The notes under the pieces were generated by a model. The model saw only the letters and a list, made by a program, of their open reading frames with translations. It was not told the DNA's origin and did no database searches. A program made the position numbers and the translations under genes. Below, in pieces: positions 12,100 through 21,556 of a stretch of 64,000 nucleotides of DNA. This stretch comes from CAVPXC01 sp963709505 (GTDB lineage Bacteria > Chloroflexota > Anaerolineae > JAAEKA01), in NCBI GenBank assembly GCA_963709505.1, contig CAVPXC010000027.1, positions 1-64,000 on the forward strand. The letters run 5' to 3'. Positions within the stretch are counted from its first letter, which is position 1, and each line of letters begins with the position of its first letter.

Positions 12100-12456
12100 A
12101 TGGACATCATCGACCAAACCACGAACGAGCTGGCCAGGTTAGTCAGCATCATCGCCAGTGGCAAGCGGATCGTCCGGCAGTGCCGGCACATCCGCAACCA
12201 CTGCCAGGGCATTCAAGAGCTGAACGCCATCCAGCAGCGCAGCTACCAAGTTGCGCACGACGACAACATCCTCGTCCTGGTCGACCGCATTGGCCGGATC
12301 ATCAACGACGCGGAGTTCCAGCCCAGCGTCCCAGCGGACTGCCTGGCATCGATGCGCTTGTGCATCAGCCAGATGCGCCAGACGCTGGCCATGCGCATGA
12401 TGGCGGAGCAGGCCGGCGCGGCGCCGGCGCGCCAAGCCCTCAAGCGAGTCGCATAA
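12100..12456 (+). CDS. Hypothetical small helical protein
   Basis: 118 residues starting MDIIDQTTNELARLVSIIAS at ATG 12100, 6 bases after GGAGAC. Mostly helical, with charged and cysteine-bearing segments (IVRQCRHIRNHCQGIQEL) and a C-terminal VRF-like RMMAEQAGAAPARQALKRVA. No family recognised. It is the first gene of a plus-strand island set (12.1-15.1 kb) that includes a GHKL-like gene, a helicase remnant, a zinc-finger protein and a toxin pair, transcribed away from the XRE regulator. Confidence 0.5.
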   Translation: MDIIDQTTNELARLVSIIASGKRIVRQCRHIRNHCQGIQELNAIQQRSYQVAHDDNILVLVDRIGRIINDAEFQPSVPADCLASMRLCISQMRQTLAMRMMAEQAGAAPARQALKRVA

Positions 12457-12560
12457 TGCCTTGGCTCGTGAACCTCTTCGATTCGAAGCGTTCGTTGCAG
12501 GCGCCCAAAGTAGCGCCTGCGGCGCAAGACTTCGCAAATCCGAACTGGAGGTTCACAGCC

Positions 12561-13456
12561 ATGCCAAGCATCGTCTACCCGATCACCAGCGACTACCGCG
12601 CCCAGTGGGGTCTGTGGGATGCGCTGCGCGAATGCATTTACCAAGAGTTTCTCGATCTGTTCAAGTCCTGGACCATCACCCAAGAGAACGGCCGCACGAT
12701 CGTCGAGGGGCGGGGCGCGGCCATCAACCTGCGCAACCTGCTCTTGGGCGGGTCGGACAAGCAGGAGGGCCAGCGCGGCCGCTTCGGCGAAGGCACCAAG
12801 CTGGGCTGGCTGGTTCTGCTGCGCGAGAACGTCCCCTTTTCGCTGACTTCGGGCGAGTTCCATGGTCTGCACGCGCGCTGGACGGACATGTTCGGCGAGC
12901 AAGTGATGGAGATCTGCTGGGACGAGGGTCCCTATTTCGACGGCTCGCGCTACGAGCTGGAGTACGCCGGCGAGCTATGGGAGGACCGCATCATCCGCCC
13001 GGGTGATCCGCGCATCCTCTTCGAAGACGCCTGGGGCCGCATGATCCTGGACGAGGGGACGCAGCCGCAGTTCTCTACGTCAAGGGGCTGTGGGTGGGGC
13101 CGGCCCGGCCATACGGGACGCACTGCGCCTTCGGCTACAACTTTCCGGACCTGCCCTTGGCCGAGGACCGCCAGATCTCGGACACCTGGGAAGCGACGCG
13201 CCGCATTGGCCGGGTGTGGGCCGGCGTGAACCGGGAAGTGCAGCCGTACGTCCTGCCGCCCAATGTCACGGGCCAGGCGATGGGCGGCAAGATCGCCCTG
13301 GATGTGTCGGTGCTGAACGATGGGCAGAAGGCCATTGCCGCCTGGCTGCACGAGACGGCGCACATCGAGCACCACACCGACGACGCCACGGCCGCGCACG
13401 TCGACGCCGTGGCCAACGTGGCGGCGCGCGTCATCGCAAGTTATGCCCTGAGGTGA
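12561..13456 (+). CDS. GHKL-like ATPase with terminal HExxH motif (one frameshift)
   Basis: ATG 12561 is chosen because GGAGGT lies 8 bases upstream; the frame is open back to 12456. Three blocks resemble a GHKL (Hsp90/gyrase/histidine kinase) ATP site: ALRECIYQEFLD (about 21-32, N-box position, Q for the usual N), IVEGRGAAI (47-55, where VEDxGxGI is usual) and RGRFGEGTKLGWLVLLRE (72-89, the glycine lid). A one-base loss near 13073 shifts the frame; the other frame continues WVGPARPYGTHCAFGYN to the stop. Near its end WLHETAHIEHH gives an HExxH zinc-protease-like motif. The non-canonical N-box and G1 make activity uncertain. No family name is known to me. Confidence 0.5.
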
Positions 13457-13458
13457 GC

Positions 13459-14052
13459 CATTAAGAGCCTGAAGGATTTCCCTGACGAGTACGGTTGGTT
13501 TGCCTATCCTTTGCCCGAGGAGCTGCACGCCGCCGTGCGCTGAGGAACGGCGCGGATGTCGTCTTCACATCCGCCCAACTCGTCAAGGAAGGCATCGATC
13601 TACTCGAGCTGCCGACGGTCGTCTGGTACTCCGGCGAATACAACATCTACCTGGTGCAGCAGGCCAACCGCCGCTCGTGGCGTATAGGCCAAACCGAGCC
13701 GGTGCACGTCTACTACCTGGCCTACGATCGCACGCCGCAGGCCTGGGCCATGCACCGCATCGCCAAGAAGCTAGCCGCCGCTCAAACCCTGCAGGGCGAT
13801 GTGCGCCAGGGCCTGGCCGCGCTGTTGGGAGAGGAAGACTTCGTCAGCCAGCTGCAAGAGGCGACGATCTCCGTTGAGCACTTCGAGAGCGATCTGTCGC
13901 TGGATGACTTGCCGCCACTGGTGCCGTTCGAGGTAGCGGCCGTGCCGCAGGTGGACGTGCAGGTAACGGTGCAGACTAGCCGACCGGCGCGCGTGCGCGT
14001 CACGGTTCAGGTTGAGGACTTCCAGGGTTTGCAACAGTTGAGCCTATTTTGA
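13459..14052 (+). pseudogene. Truncated phage/plasmid-type SNF2-like helicase
   Basis: Right after the GHKL gene comes an N-terminal-like segment (KSLKDFPDEYGWFAYPLPEE) that hits a stop after 27 codons. In another frame the sequence continues with helicase motifs V and VI: GADVVFTSAQLVKEGIDLLE and QQANRRSWRIGQTEPVHV, ending in an acidic tail and QLSLF at 14052. Walker A, DEAH and motif III are absent, so most of the helicase was deleted, leaving N- and C-terminal ends. It resembles the SNF2-like helicases of large phages and plasmids. Not functional as it stands. Confidence 0.55.
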
Positions 14053-14062
14053 GGATCTTGCG

Positions 14063-14368
14063 ATGTCAGACAACGGTGCAAAAGACTATCCACGCAACGG
14101 CCACAACCAGACAGTCATCAGCAAACCTGACGAGCTGCTCGTGTGCGACGCGTGCGACGGCCGTGGAAAGCACTGCGACAGGTGGGGGCCGTGGGAATGC
14201 AGCCTGTGTCACGGCTTGGGCCATGTCACGAGCAGCTTCTGGGAAGCGTGGGTGGCCAGCTTTCCGCCGTACATCCAGGCCCATATTCGCAGCCAACCCG
14301 GGCCGATCGTGTACCGAGGGAACGGCCGCGCAAAGGGGGAGTCACGCTTATCCTTGATCTGCGAGTGA
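14063..14368 (+). CDS. Small DnaJ-type zinc-finger protein
   Basis: ATG 14063 follows GAGGATC, 10 bases after the helicase remnant stop. The 101-residue protein has CDACDGRGKHC and CSLCHGLGHV, two CxxCxGxG motifs of the DnaJ cysteine-rich kind, enough for one zinc site. The rest (SFWEAWVASFPPYIQAHIRS) looks helical. Proteins of this sort appear as accessory genes on phages and plasmids. No further role can be inferred. Confidence 0.55.
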   Translation: MSDNGAKDYPRNGHNQTVISKPDELLVCDACDGRGKHCDRWGPWECSLCHGLGHVTSSFWEAWVASFPPYIQAHIRSQPGPIVYRGNGRAKGESRLSLICE

Positions 14369-14547
14369 CGGCCATTAAGTGTGAAGCCATCGACCCTTGG
14401 ACTGTCGTCACCGTCGAGTTCGAGTGGCCAAACGGCGCCTATTGCGGCGACGCTCAGCGGCCAACCGCTTTGACGCCAGTCCGTGCCGATGGTAGAATAG
14501 AGATAGACCAGCCTGAGTCATACCAACATAGCTGCTTTCATCGCGTT

Positions 14548-14829
14548 ATGAAAACTTTTACCTGGAATGAAGAGAAGAACCGTCTCCTCAAAAAGGAAAG
14601 AGGCGTTTCTTTTGAGGAGGTTGTGTTCCATCTCGAGGCCGGAGATGCACTCGATGTCTTCGATCATCCAAACCAGGTGCGCTATCCAGGTCAGAAGATC
14701 TATGCCGTGATGATTGAGGAGTATGTCTACCTGGTTCCGTTCGTTGAGACGGAGCACGAGGTGTTTCTCAAGACAATCATTCCCAGCAGAAAGGCGACGA
14801 AGCAATATGGAGTCAGTTCCGATGGCTAA
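14548..14829 (+). CDS. brnT: BrnT-family toxin
   Basis: 93 residues: MKTFTWNEEKNRLLKKERGV, then SFEEVVFHLEAGDALDVFDH, YPGQKIYAVMIEEYVYLVPF and FLKTIIPSRKATKQY. This pattern of N-terminal W-x-x-x-K-N, central beta strands and final (I)IPSRKAT is the BrnT (DUF497) RNase toxin fold, related to RelE. The next gene encodes its antitoxin with an 8-base overlap, as in other BrnTA pairs, and BrnA usually represses the pair. The 180 bases before it hold an open but startless frame (about 14345-14547). Complete and uninterrupted. Confidence 0.75.
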   Translation: MKTFTWNEEKNRLLKKERGVSFEEVVFHLEAGDALDVFDHPNQVRYPGQKIYAVMIEEYVYLVPFVETEHEVFLKTIIPSRKATKQYGVSSDG

Positions 14830-15094
14830 GCTAGATCAGGAAGAGGCCGAGATTTTGGAAGCCTTCGAAGCCGGAGAGCTTAAACGGTCAGCGGAAGCGG
14901 ATGAACTGCTGAAGCTTCACCAAGAATATGCCGCCGCGGCATTTCGTAAGGACGCGCGCATAAATGTACGTCTCACCTCTCGCGATCTACGCAGACTACA
15001 AAAACGCGCCTTGGAGGAGGGTATGCCCTATCAAGTGCTGGCATCAAGCATTCTTCACAAATATGTAGAAGGCTCGCTGCGCGAAAGTAGCTAG
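14822..15094 (+). CDS. CopG/BrnA-like antitoxin
   Basis: ATG 14822 (ATGGCTAA overlaps the toxin stop) gives MAKLDQEEAEILEAFEAGEL and a C-terminal RINVRLTSRDLRRLQKRALEEG followed by PYQVLASSILHKYVEG. That is the ribbon-helix-helix of CopG-type antitoxins, which bind the operator as dimers; the N-terminal acidic helix would cover the toxin. ATG 14807 in the same frame is an alternative start. Intact partner of the BrnT toxin just upstream. Confidence 0.75.
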   Translation: MAKLDQEEAEILEAFEAGELKRSAEADELLKLHQEYAAAAFRKDARINVRLTSRDLRRLQKRALEEGMPYQVLASSILHKYVEGSLRESS

Positions 15095-15536
15095 CACTTC
15101 TGGCCGAAGAGAGCTACAGCGTCCAGCCAGTCTGGCGCGCCGGCCGCCGCGGCAAGACGCGAACGGCTGCAGACAGGAGACATCATGCTCATCCCTGATT
15201 TGCGAGTAACGGCCATGCAGAACTTGTGATGATGGAGATTGCAGACTCCCGAAATAGCCGCCAGAGCGATCGCGTTCATCATCCTCGCGGATGTACTGCT
15301 CTCCGACCACCAACGATTTTCGGAGACAGCTCTTGAACGGCGTCAACATGCGGTTGACGTTGGCATCAAGGCCAGTCACGCAGAGGATACCCACCGCTAC
15401 CCTCTTGCCACGCTGCTATGGTGAGTTGAGCCATCTATGTGAAGGGCGGTCCCTGAAAGGCGGAATTTGCCCTCATGTCTTCCTGGGACTGATCAACTAC
15501 GGTTGGTAACTGTCGCCGGCCTTATCCAAGAAGTGG
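15095..15536. other. Gap with a repeated gene-start remnant
   Basis: No intact gene. ATG 15184 opens a 14-codon frame (MLIPDLRVTAMQNL) that matches, with a few changes, the sequence at 14346-14377 (LILDLRVTAIK). It looks like two broken copies of one gene start on either side of the toxin pair. Confidence 0.35.
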
Positions 15537-17247
15537 TTACTTCAGGTTGAGATGCAAAATCACGTCGGAGATCGTCGAGTAGTCAAATGGCCTCAGCTCT
15601 TCGTCTGTTGACAGCTCGAGTTGCCACTCGCTGATCGCGCCAGCCAGCTCGAAAGGCAAATAGCGCTCGTCACGGAAATTGAACTCAAACGTCCCGGAAT
15701 CATTCTGCGCCGAACTGGTTGCGATGGATGTGACCGGAGTGTGGTTGGTGCGGAAGCGATCATCGTCAATCAACAGGCCTGCGTCGTTGTTGCGCTCGTA
15801 TTGGGGGTCAATCGAAGTGTTGACACGGACAGAGTTGTTCAAGAGCCGAAGTGTACAATTAACGGATGTGTAGGGCCCCGCGACACAGGGGATGGAGAGA
15901 CGCACCGATTTGATGCGCCGGAAGTAATGGCCGCGGAAATCGAGGTCGAACAATTCTTCCGGCACAGACACGGAGCAACTGCCGGTTTCGCGCAGCTCGA
16001 TCAGCGCGAGTGGATTCAATCGAGCGAGTGATATACTCTTGACCAGCTCGAGCTCACGGCGGTTATCTTCCAGATAGGATTTCTCCATCTGCCGCAGCGC
16101 CAATTGCAGGTTCTCACCAGCCACCAGACCTTGTTTAGAATTGTCCCAGTAGCCGTACTGGATGAAGCTGGCCAATTCCGTTCCCATCTCAAATTTGTAG
16201 GCTTTCTCTGCTTTCTTGGCCATGTCAAAGGCGAGATTGTAGCTTTGCTTATACACAGCAAAGAGTTGCTCCTTCATCCATTGGTACAACTCCTGGTTGG
16301 TGAACTTGTCTTTAAGGAATAACTCCACTTCTTGGGCGTTGTCAACCTGCTGTTTGTGGTTATCCAACTCTTTCTCGGCGATCTGAACCCGAATGTCAGC
16401 CGAGGTGATTTGCTTGTCGAGTTGGATGATTTCTCGCGCCGCCAAATTCGCTTGCAGCGTCCAGTCCTGCTCGCGGCGGATGTAAGAGGCCACTGTTGCA
16501 GATTGAGCTCCTTCTGCTGCAACAAACTGTCCCATTGTTCGCAGTCCGCTGGCCACTGCCGAGCTGGCGGTTCCCAAATTAATTCCACCCCATACGACAC
16601 CTGCTCCAACTCCGAATGGTTTTACGTCCGTGCTTGCCTGAACAATCATATTGAGAATGCCGGCAAGCGTATCGGCAGAGCCAGCAGACGTTTGCCACCA
16701 CTTCGCCTCATTGGTTTTCTCAAGACTTTGCAGTTCTTTCTGGATCAACTTGACGCCGCTCTCTCCACTTTCCACGAGTGACACATCCACGTCAGGCACG
16801 ATAGTCGAAATTGTAGTGTCTGCCGGCAGCTGACTATCCACGGTCATGGTCGCACTTAGCGTTGGCGCCGACGGTGGATTTAGATCGTTCCCAAGCAAAT
16901 CGAGATAGTGCTTGAAGCGGAATTCAGCCGTTTTTCTGGCTTGCTCAAGATTCTCGTCTATTTGCCCTGGCGTCGAGTACCTGGCGCTCCCGCACCGCCT
17001 TCATCAGTTCGAGCATCTGGGTTTCGTGTGAGGCGCGCAGTCGCCCGAGTTCCTCGGCGTCTTTTTTCTCGAGCGCGGCAAGCAGCGCCGAACCAAGCGC
17101 CTTCACATCCGAGCAAAACTCGTTAGCCTTTTGCAGGAGGAACGCGAACCGGTAGATCGGCGGCGGACTGCTGAGGTCGGCCAGGATGCTGCCAAGACTC
17201 AAGCCCTGAGAGGCAGCCTGAATGAGCGCGCCTGGGTCGATTGAATT
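15537..17247 (-). pseudogene. Tc toxin A-subunit (TcA) C-terminal fragment
   Basis: The long frame 16898-15537 matches the end of TcA proteins: LAAREIIQLDKQITSADIRV, FLKDKFTNQELYQWMKEQLF, SFIQYGYWDNSKQGLVAGE, LRETGSCSVSVPEELFDLDF, HYFRRIKSVRLSIPCVAGPY and the final SIATSSAQNDSGTFEFNFRD with YSTISDVILHLNLK. This is the channel/translocation helix region and C-terminal beta domain of the pore-forming subunit. Residues just before it are in another frame (16945-17247: YRFAFLLQKANEFCSDVKAL), so there is one frameshift near 16920. The receptor-binding and shell parts (some 1500 residues) are missing. It is joined directly to a TcB fragment at about 17247. Confidence 0.7.
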
Positions 17248-19351
17248 CATTCCCTCGCTTGAAGGTGCCATAGTCTTCGACATCGATCTGCTCGACCCGC
17301 CCAAAGCCGCGGAACTCACGCTCCGTCCCGTCGAAAAAGCCGTGGTGGTAGGAATAGGTGCTGGAGAATTCAACCTTCCGCCACCGATCGCGAACAGTCA
17401 CCTTCTCGACCACATGCACCGGGAAAGGCAGCTTGGTGATCCACGGTCTGCCGGCGGATTTGTCCTGCAGGTAAAACTTGGTTGAGGGCGCGTACTCCAC
17501 TTCTGTCTCCGCACCCAGATTGTTGCGGGTCTTGATCAGCAGGTGGGGTTTCTGCCCGCCCATCAAATTCACATACCGCATCTGCCGCCGCGTATCCCAG
17601 GGCAGTGGTGATGACCAGACCAGGCAGGCGGTGCCGTTACCCAACAGGTCAACCGCCGTGATGGCGACGAGATCGTCCACGCGCAGGGTCACAGGCAAGG
17701 GCTGTGGCGCGCCCCAACCGTTGCCGGACTGGTTGAAGTAGAGGCGCACTCCGTCGCGATGCAGGTAGATAATGTCGGTCGTGCCGGAGCCGTGAGGCCC
17801 GGCATGGGGCCATCCAACACCGCCAGATCGGGTTGGCCGTCGCCAGCCAAGTCCATGAACTGCGCGCCGCCCGCAAGGGCGAGGTTGGGTTTGGTCGCCA
17901 CCAGCTCGATAGGCGCGAACTTCGCTTCAACATGCGATCCGCCGGTGTCCCGTTTCAGGTTGATTGGGCTGAGGTTGCGTTTGTAGAACCAGGCGCCAGC
18001 CTGTTCCGTGAGGATGCCCGGAATGCCTTCGCCATGCAGATCGGTCCACTGGTAGGCGCCGTCCAGTCCGACGGGCAGGTTTTCCAGGCTTTCGGCATCC
18101 ACCACCTCCACCGTTGCCTGCACGTTGGGTTGGGTGTATTCGAACTCGACCGGCGGCAGGCTACGCTTCAAATAACCGCGGTCATTTCGCTTGTAGCCGG
18201 ACTGCGTGACCGACAGCAGAAAGGAGTGGATGGGATCGCGCGCCTGGTCTGGGGTCAGTTCGTACGAGTAGGTAAAGTCCGTCGAGCGCACCAGGCAATC
18301 CGCGCCCACACCCGGCTCGCCTGGGAAATGGTGGAACATCAGCACGCGCTGGCACAGCCGGTAGGTACGCACCTCAAAGCCGGCGCGGTAGGATGAAAAG
18401 GGGTCCAGTCGACAGTCCCACTCGCGCAGCTGGTTGCCCGGGAGTTGCTCCGCCTGCGGCGTAGGCGCGGACAGCTGATGTTCGCCGTAATCGAAGACAA
18501 CCTCGAACATCCACGTTGCCTTGGTTAGGTCGGGCTGCACAAGGCGTGAGACGCGGTTGCCATACTTGATCCGCTTCAGATAACGATTAGCCGTGCGTAC
18601 GCGGTTGCGCTCGTTGGCCTGTCCACGATCGACCTCCGCGTCGTTCTTGGCCGCGTACTCGTAGACGATCGCGTTGCCCTTGTCGTCGTAGCTTTCGCAG
18701 ATCAGCCAACTGAAGATGCGCGTTGGGTGGGCCGGGTTTGGATCAGCCGGATCGAAAACCCTGGAGTTGTTGTCCTTGCCGTAGAGAGTGGTGATATTGT
18801 CCCGCGAGATCGAGCGCCAGTGCATCTCCCCGGTGGCGGCGTTGGTCCAGCGCTCGATACGCGCGAACAGTCCTTCGATGCGAGGGCGATAGCGCTGGAT
18901 GTCGTATGTAACGGGGCCGACCAAGCGCGGCGGCACGATTTCCCTGCCCCATTTGCCATGCCGCGTCCCGCGCCAGCACCGGCACCAGGTCTTCCGCACC
19001 GGAGAGGATGAAGACGTCGGACTCCTCGGCGTCGAAATACTGGGGCAGGCCTTTATCCGTCTTGCGGGTGATTGCAGGCAGCGCCAAACTCCAGCCGAAT
19101 CCAAAGGGGCCATTGCCAGCGCCGGAATCGTACGAGAGGGACAACTGCGGGCCGAAGCCGCTGCGGCCGGGCGAGGTGGCGATCGGGACGCTCATCGCCC
19201 CAGTGCCGGTCACAGGATTGGCTGCGAACTTCTCGCCCATGCCACGAATGGCTCCGCCGCCCTTGGGTAAGGAGATTGAAGGTGCTCCCGGCAGCGTGCT
19301 TGTAGAGCCCGACTTTTCAGCTTCGGTTGAGTTATCGCTGACCTGAACCAT
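17248..19351 (-). pseudogene. Tc toxin B-subunit (TcB/SpvB) N-terminal fragment
   Basis: ATG 19351 starts a SpvB-type protein: LPKGGGAIRGMGEKFAANPV, GTGAMSVPIATSPGRSGFGP, LSYDSGAGNGPFGFGWSL. A shift near 18960 leads to RPRIEGLFARIERW, NITTLYGKDNNSRVFDPADP and the later FG-GAP-like repeats (YQWTDLHGEGIPGILTE, AQFMDLAGDGQPDLAVLDG). A second shift near 17790 continues with YFNQSGNGWGAPQPLPV, AVDLLGNGTACLVWSSPLP and EREFRGFGRVEQIDVEDYG, then the protein ends abruptly at about 17248. TcB forms the cocoon that carries the TcC effector. The C-terminal half of TcB and all of TcC are gone. Confidence 0.7.
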
Positions 19352-19805
19352 GGGTCTACCCTCTGCCTAAATCGCGCACCCCACACGTTTGTGTAGAGCG
19401 CACAAGGCCATCTCACACGCCGCTGGCGTTTGGATTGAAATGGACCGAGATCGCCAGCTCCCCTGTGGTCGCAGGTGATCAAGTGACAAAGAGCGATAGA
19501 ATTCAGATAGTGCACGGATATATAACAAGTTGTGATCGTTGTCAAATCAGCAATAGGACAATAGGACAAGAACATATACAGTGTCTCAAACGGGACTTGC
19601 TCCAGGCCGGCGAGCAAGGAAAAGCGCATCTCGCCGCGGATGGTGTCGGCATACGCTCATAACTCGTGAAGATGCGATTGTCGGATTACTCTGTAGCAAG
19701 TCCCAGCCCAAATACGCGCACTCAGTTGACTGAAGCTGTGGCTAATCGTAACCAAACATCGCAGCAACGGGCCAGCCTCTTATGGAGACACGGGCTGTCT
19801 GGACC
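19352..19805. other. No gene seen
   Basis: About 450 bases between the TcB start and the small phage-like operon. Only short shadow frames; no repeat or hairpin of note. Confidence 0.4.
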
Positions 19806-20354
19806 CTACTTCTCGGAACCCGGTTTCGACAATGCCCGAACAGCCTCGCCGGCCAGGCGAACGGGTTTCTCCATTGTGATCTCCCGCGCCTCGCCGTCGA
19901 TCACCTGGATCGGCTCCTGGCTCCCGCCCAAGAACAGGTTCAGTAGCACAGCGGGACGCTCCGTCTTCTCGCCCTCGGCTGACTTCTCCTCGATGCTGTC
20001 GGCGGGGCGCACGCCGGCCAATGCCAAGAGCGTCATGGCCGCATCCAGCCGCGCCTTCTCGCTCTTGGCATTCCGCATCAGCTCCACTAATACCTGCAGC
20101 GCCTCCGGCACGTGCTCGGAGGCGAACTGCCGGGCGCCCGCCGGCATTGGGCCACGAAGTGCACGATCTCGTCCAGCAACTCGCCGTTGGAGTTGTCGGC
20201 CAGCCACTCGCGCACGGTGCGCACGGGGACTTCGCAGCTTCTCAGCCACGTTCTCGGCCGTGGGCCGGCCATCCCTAAAGTCAAAGTACGCGCGCAAGGC
20301 TTCCACCTTGAGAGCGTCCGTTTGTCGCTTGCTGATCAGGTTTCGACCCGTCAT
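19806..20354 (-). CDS. HTH protein, perhaps small-terminase-like (two frameshifts)
   Basis: ATG 20354 overlaps the previous stop as ATGA. The protein starts MTGRNLISKRQTDALKVEAL and RPTAENVAEKL, then in the next frame VPVRTVREWLADNSNGELLD, then back to QFASEHVPEALQVLVELMRN. ENVAEKL-x-VPVRTVREW is a helix-turn-helix. Shifts lie near 20240 and 20150. The C-terminal third (LLNLFLGGSQEPIQVIDGE) is compatible with a DNA-packaging small subunit, but the large terminase is absent and I cannot confirm this. Third gene of a three-gene operon. Confidence 0.45.
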   Translation of the reverse strand: MTGRNLISKRQTDALKVEALRAYFDFRDGRPTAENVAEKLRSPRAHRARVAGRQLQRRVAGRDRALRGPMPAGARQFASEHVPEALQVLVELMRNAKSEKARLDAAMTLLALAGVRPADSIEEKSAEGEKTERPAVLLNLFLGGSQEPIQVIDGEAREITMEKPVRLAGEAVRALSKPGSEK

Positions 20355-20677
20355 TGGTCCCCCTTCAGATACCCGTATCTCACCAGCCATCGACGGCTGG
20401 CCTCGACGTGTCCGACGGCCGCGCGATAGTTGTCGCCGCAGTTGGCGTTGGGGTTTTCCAGCATCTCCAGAATCTCGGCGATCACTGCGGGTTTGCTTCG
20501 TTTGCCGGTGCAGGACCACCGCTGGCTGGCCAGCCGCAGCGCCGTCAACGGGTATCGCTCCATAATCGCCGCAGCCTGGGTGGCGGTCACTGTGTCGAGG
20601 CCAAGCTCCTCGGCCACTGCTGTCGTCTGCGCGCCCTGGTGAGCTATGAAATGCTGCTGGGTCATCGGTGTGCTCAT
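20351..20677 (-). CDS. Small hypothetical protein of a phage-like operon
   Basis: 108 residues from ATG 20677 with GGGGAAG upstream, uninterrupted. It reads MSTPMTQQHFIAHQGAQTTA, then LGLDTVTATQAAAIMERYPL and AVGHVEASRRWLVRYGYLKG. The alternation of short helices suggests a small DNA- or protein-binding domain. It sits 12 bases after the first gene of the operon and shares ATGA with the third. No family recognised. Confidence 0.5.
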   Translation of the reverse strand: MSTPMTQQHFIAHQGAQTTAVAEELGLDTVTATQAAAIMERYPLTALRLASQRWSCTGKRSKPAVIAEILEMLENPNANCGDNYRAAVGHVEASRRWLVRYGYLKGDQ

Positions 20678-20689
20678 GGGTTCTTCCCC

Positions 20690-20949
20690 TTAGTTTTGTC
20701 TGCCCTTCGCCGCCGCGATGTACCCCTCGACAGTGGTCAGCAGCTCATCATCGCTGGCTGTTTGCGGCAGCGAGCACGCATCGGCCAGCCGATTGCGGAT
20801 GGTCGCCAGGCGTTCCTCTGCGCTGCGCGGGCGGTCAGGCGCTGGCCCGCTGATCTTCAAGCTGGCGTTCTGGGCCGGCTGTTGTTCGACGATGACCGGG
20901 ACCAGGATCTGGCCGCTGCGAGCATATCGGGGGTGGGTTTGCGTTGCAT
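20690..20949 (-). CDS. Small hypothetical protein, first of the operon (frameshift)
   Basis: ATG 20949 behind GGAGG gives MQRKPTPDMLAAAR; the frame then stops. A shift near 20910 continues as GQILVPVIVEQQPAQNASLK and ATIRNRLADACSLPQTASDD, ending at 20690, for a total of about 86 residues. The strong ribosome site and codon pattern support a real gene broken by one indel. No family recognised; it leads the minus-strand set 20949-19806. Confidence 0.4.
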
Positions 20950-21018
20950 CTCATCCTCCTTGACTGCTGTCTAGACATTAGTATATCACAATAATAGACA
21001 GTTGGCAAGAAAGAGCAA

Positions 21019-21048
21019 CAAAAAAAGGCCGCCCTCATCGGACGGCCT
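21019..21048 (-). terminator. Rho-independent terminator
   Basis: On the minus strand AGGCCGTCC, loop GATG, AGGGCGGCCT, then seven T. It lies downstream of the antitoxin-like gene ending at 21118 and upstream of the 20949 operon. Confidence 0.7.
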
Positions 21049-21117
21049 GCATTTCGTGTGTCCATTCCCCCACATTCTATCGAGACCTAACGGCGAAGGT
21101 CATCGAATGCGACGATC

Positions 21118-21372
21118 TCAGCCATGCTGATCTTCGTGGAGCATCTCGTCCAACAGGCGCATGCGCTCGTCGTCCGACAGCCCGTCCCAATCGATATTGC
21201 GGCTTGCACAGATGGCCCGGATACGTTGATCGCCGTAATCCACCAGTCTGTCCAGGGCGTCCATCCCCGAAATCAAGTTCTGCAGGAGTTTGCGCTTGCC
21301 ATTGGGCGTCAACTGCTGGGCTAACGCAATCACCTGGCGTTCGGATACAGGAAGTAAAATAGAAGACTCCAT
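21118..21372 (-). CDS. Antitoxin-like protein with a vestigial partner
   Basis: 84 residues starting MESSILLPVSERQVIALAQQ at ATG 21372, with GAGGAAC upstream. The middle (LTPNGKRKLLQNLISGMDAL) and acidic end (LSDDERMRLLDEMLHEDQ) resemble short antitoxin-type proteins seen beside MazF or PIN toxins. An overlapping ATG at 21126 opens a frame of only 12 codons (MAEIVAFDDLRR), which then stops before the terminator at 21048. The geometry is that of a toxin pair whose toxin has been lost. A good promoter (21423-21451) precedes it. Family call is by resemblance only. Confidence 0.5.
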   Translation of the reverse strand: MESSILLPVSERQVIALAQQLTPNGKRKLLQNLISGMDALDRLVDYGDQRIRAICASRNIDWDGLSDDERMRLLDEMLHEDQHG

Positions 21373-21422
21373 GTCGTTCCTCGGTTGTTCAGAGTGTCGA
21401 AACGAACCTCACGATTGGATGA

Positions 21423-21451
21423 ATTGTACCGCGGTTGAAATGAAGGTCCAA
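21423..21451 (-). promoter_or_regulatory. Promoter of the antitoxin-like gene
   Basis: On the minus strand TTGGAC (21451-21446), 17 bases, TACAAT (21428-21423), about 50 bases before ATG 21372. Confidence 0.55.
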
Positions 21452-21556
21452 ACAGGCGTGGCTATCCTATCATCTCGGCGTATTCATGGGCAATACTGTC
21501 TGGTTGGCGTAGGCGCAAAGTTGACGGTCATCCTGAAGCTACTCATTGTTATAACC

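Noticed and set aside
12180..12560. Extended start for the GHKL gene
   Set aside because: It overlaps the previous gene in another frame; ATG 12561 has an ideal GGAGGT.
14143..14547. Extended start for the BrnT toxin
   Set aside because: BrnT proteins begin with the short MKTFTW-type start; the upstream part is a startless frame, possibly a remnant.
15239..15509. Small plus-strand frames after the antitoxin
   Set aside because: Short, overlapping, without a ribosome site or recognisable sequence.
19435..19662. Small plus-strand gene in the gap
   Set aside because: No ribosome site, no similarity, codon use unlike its neighbours.
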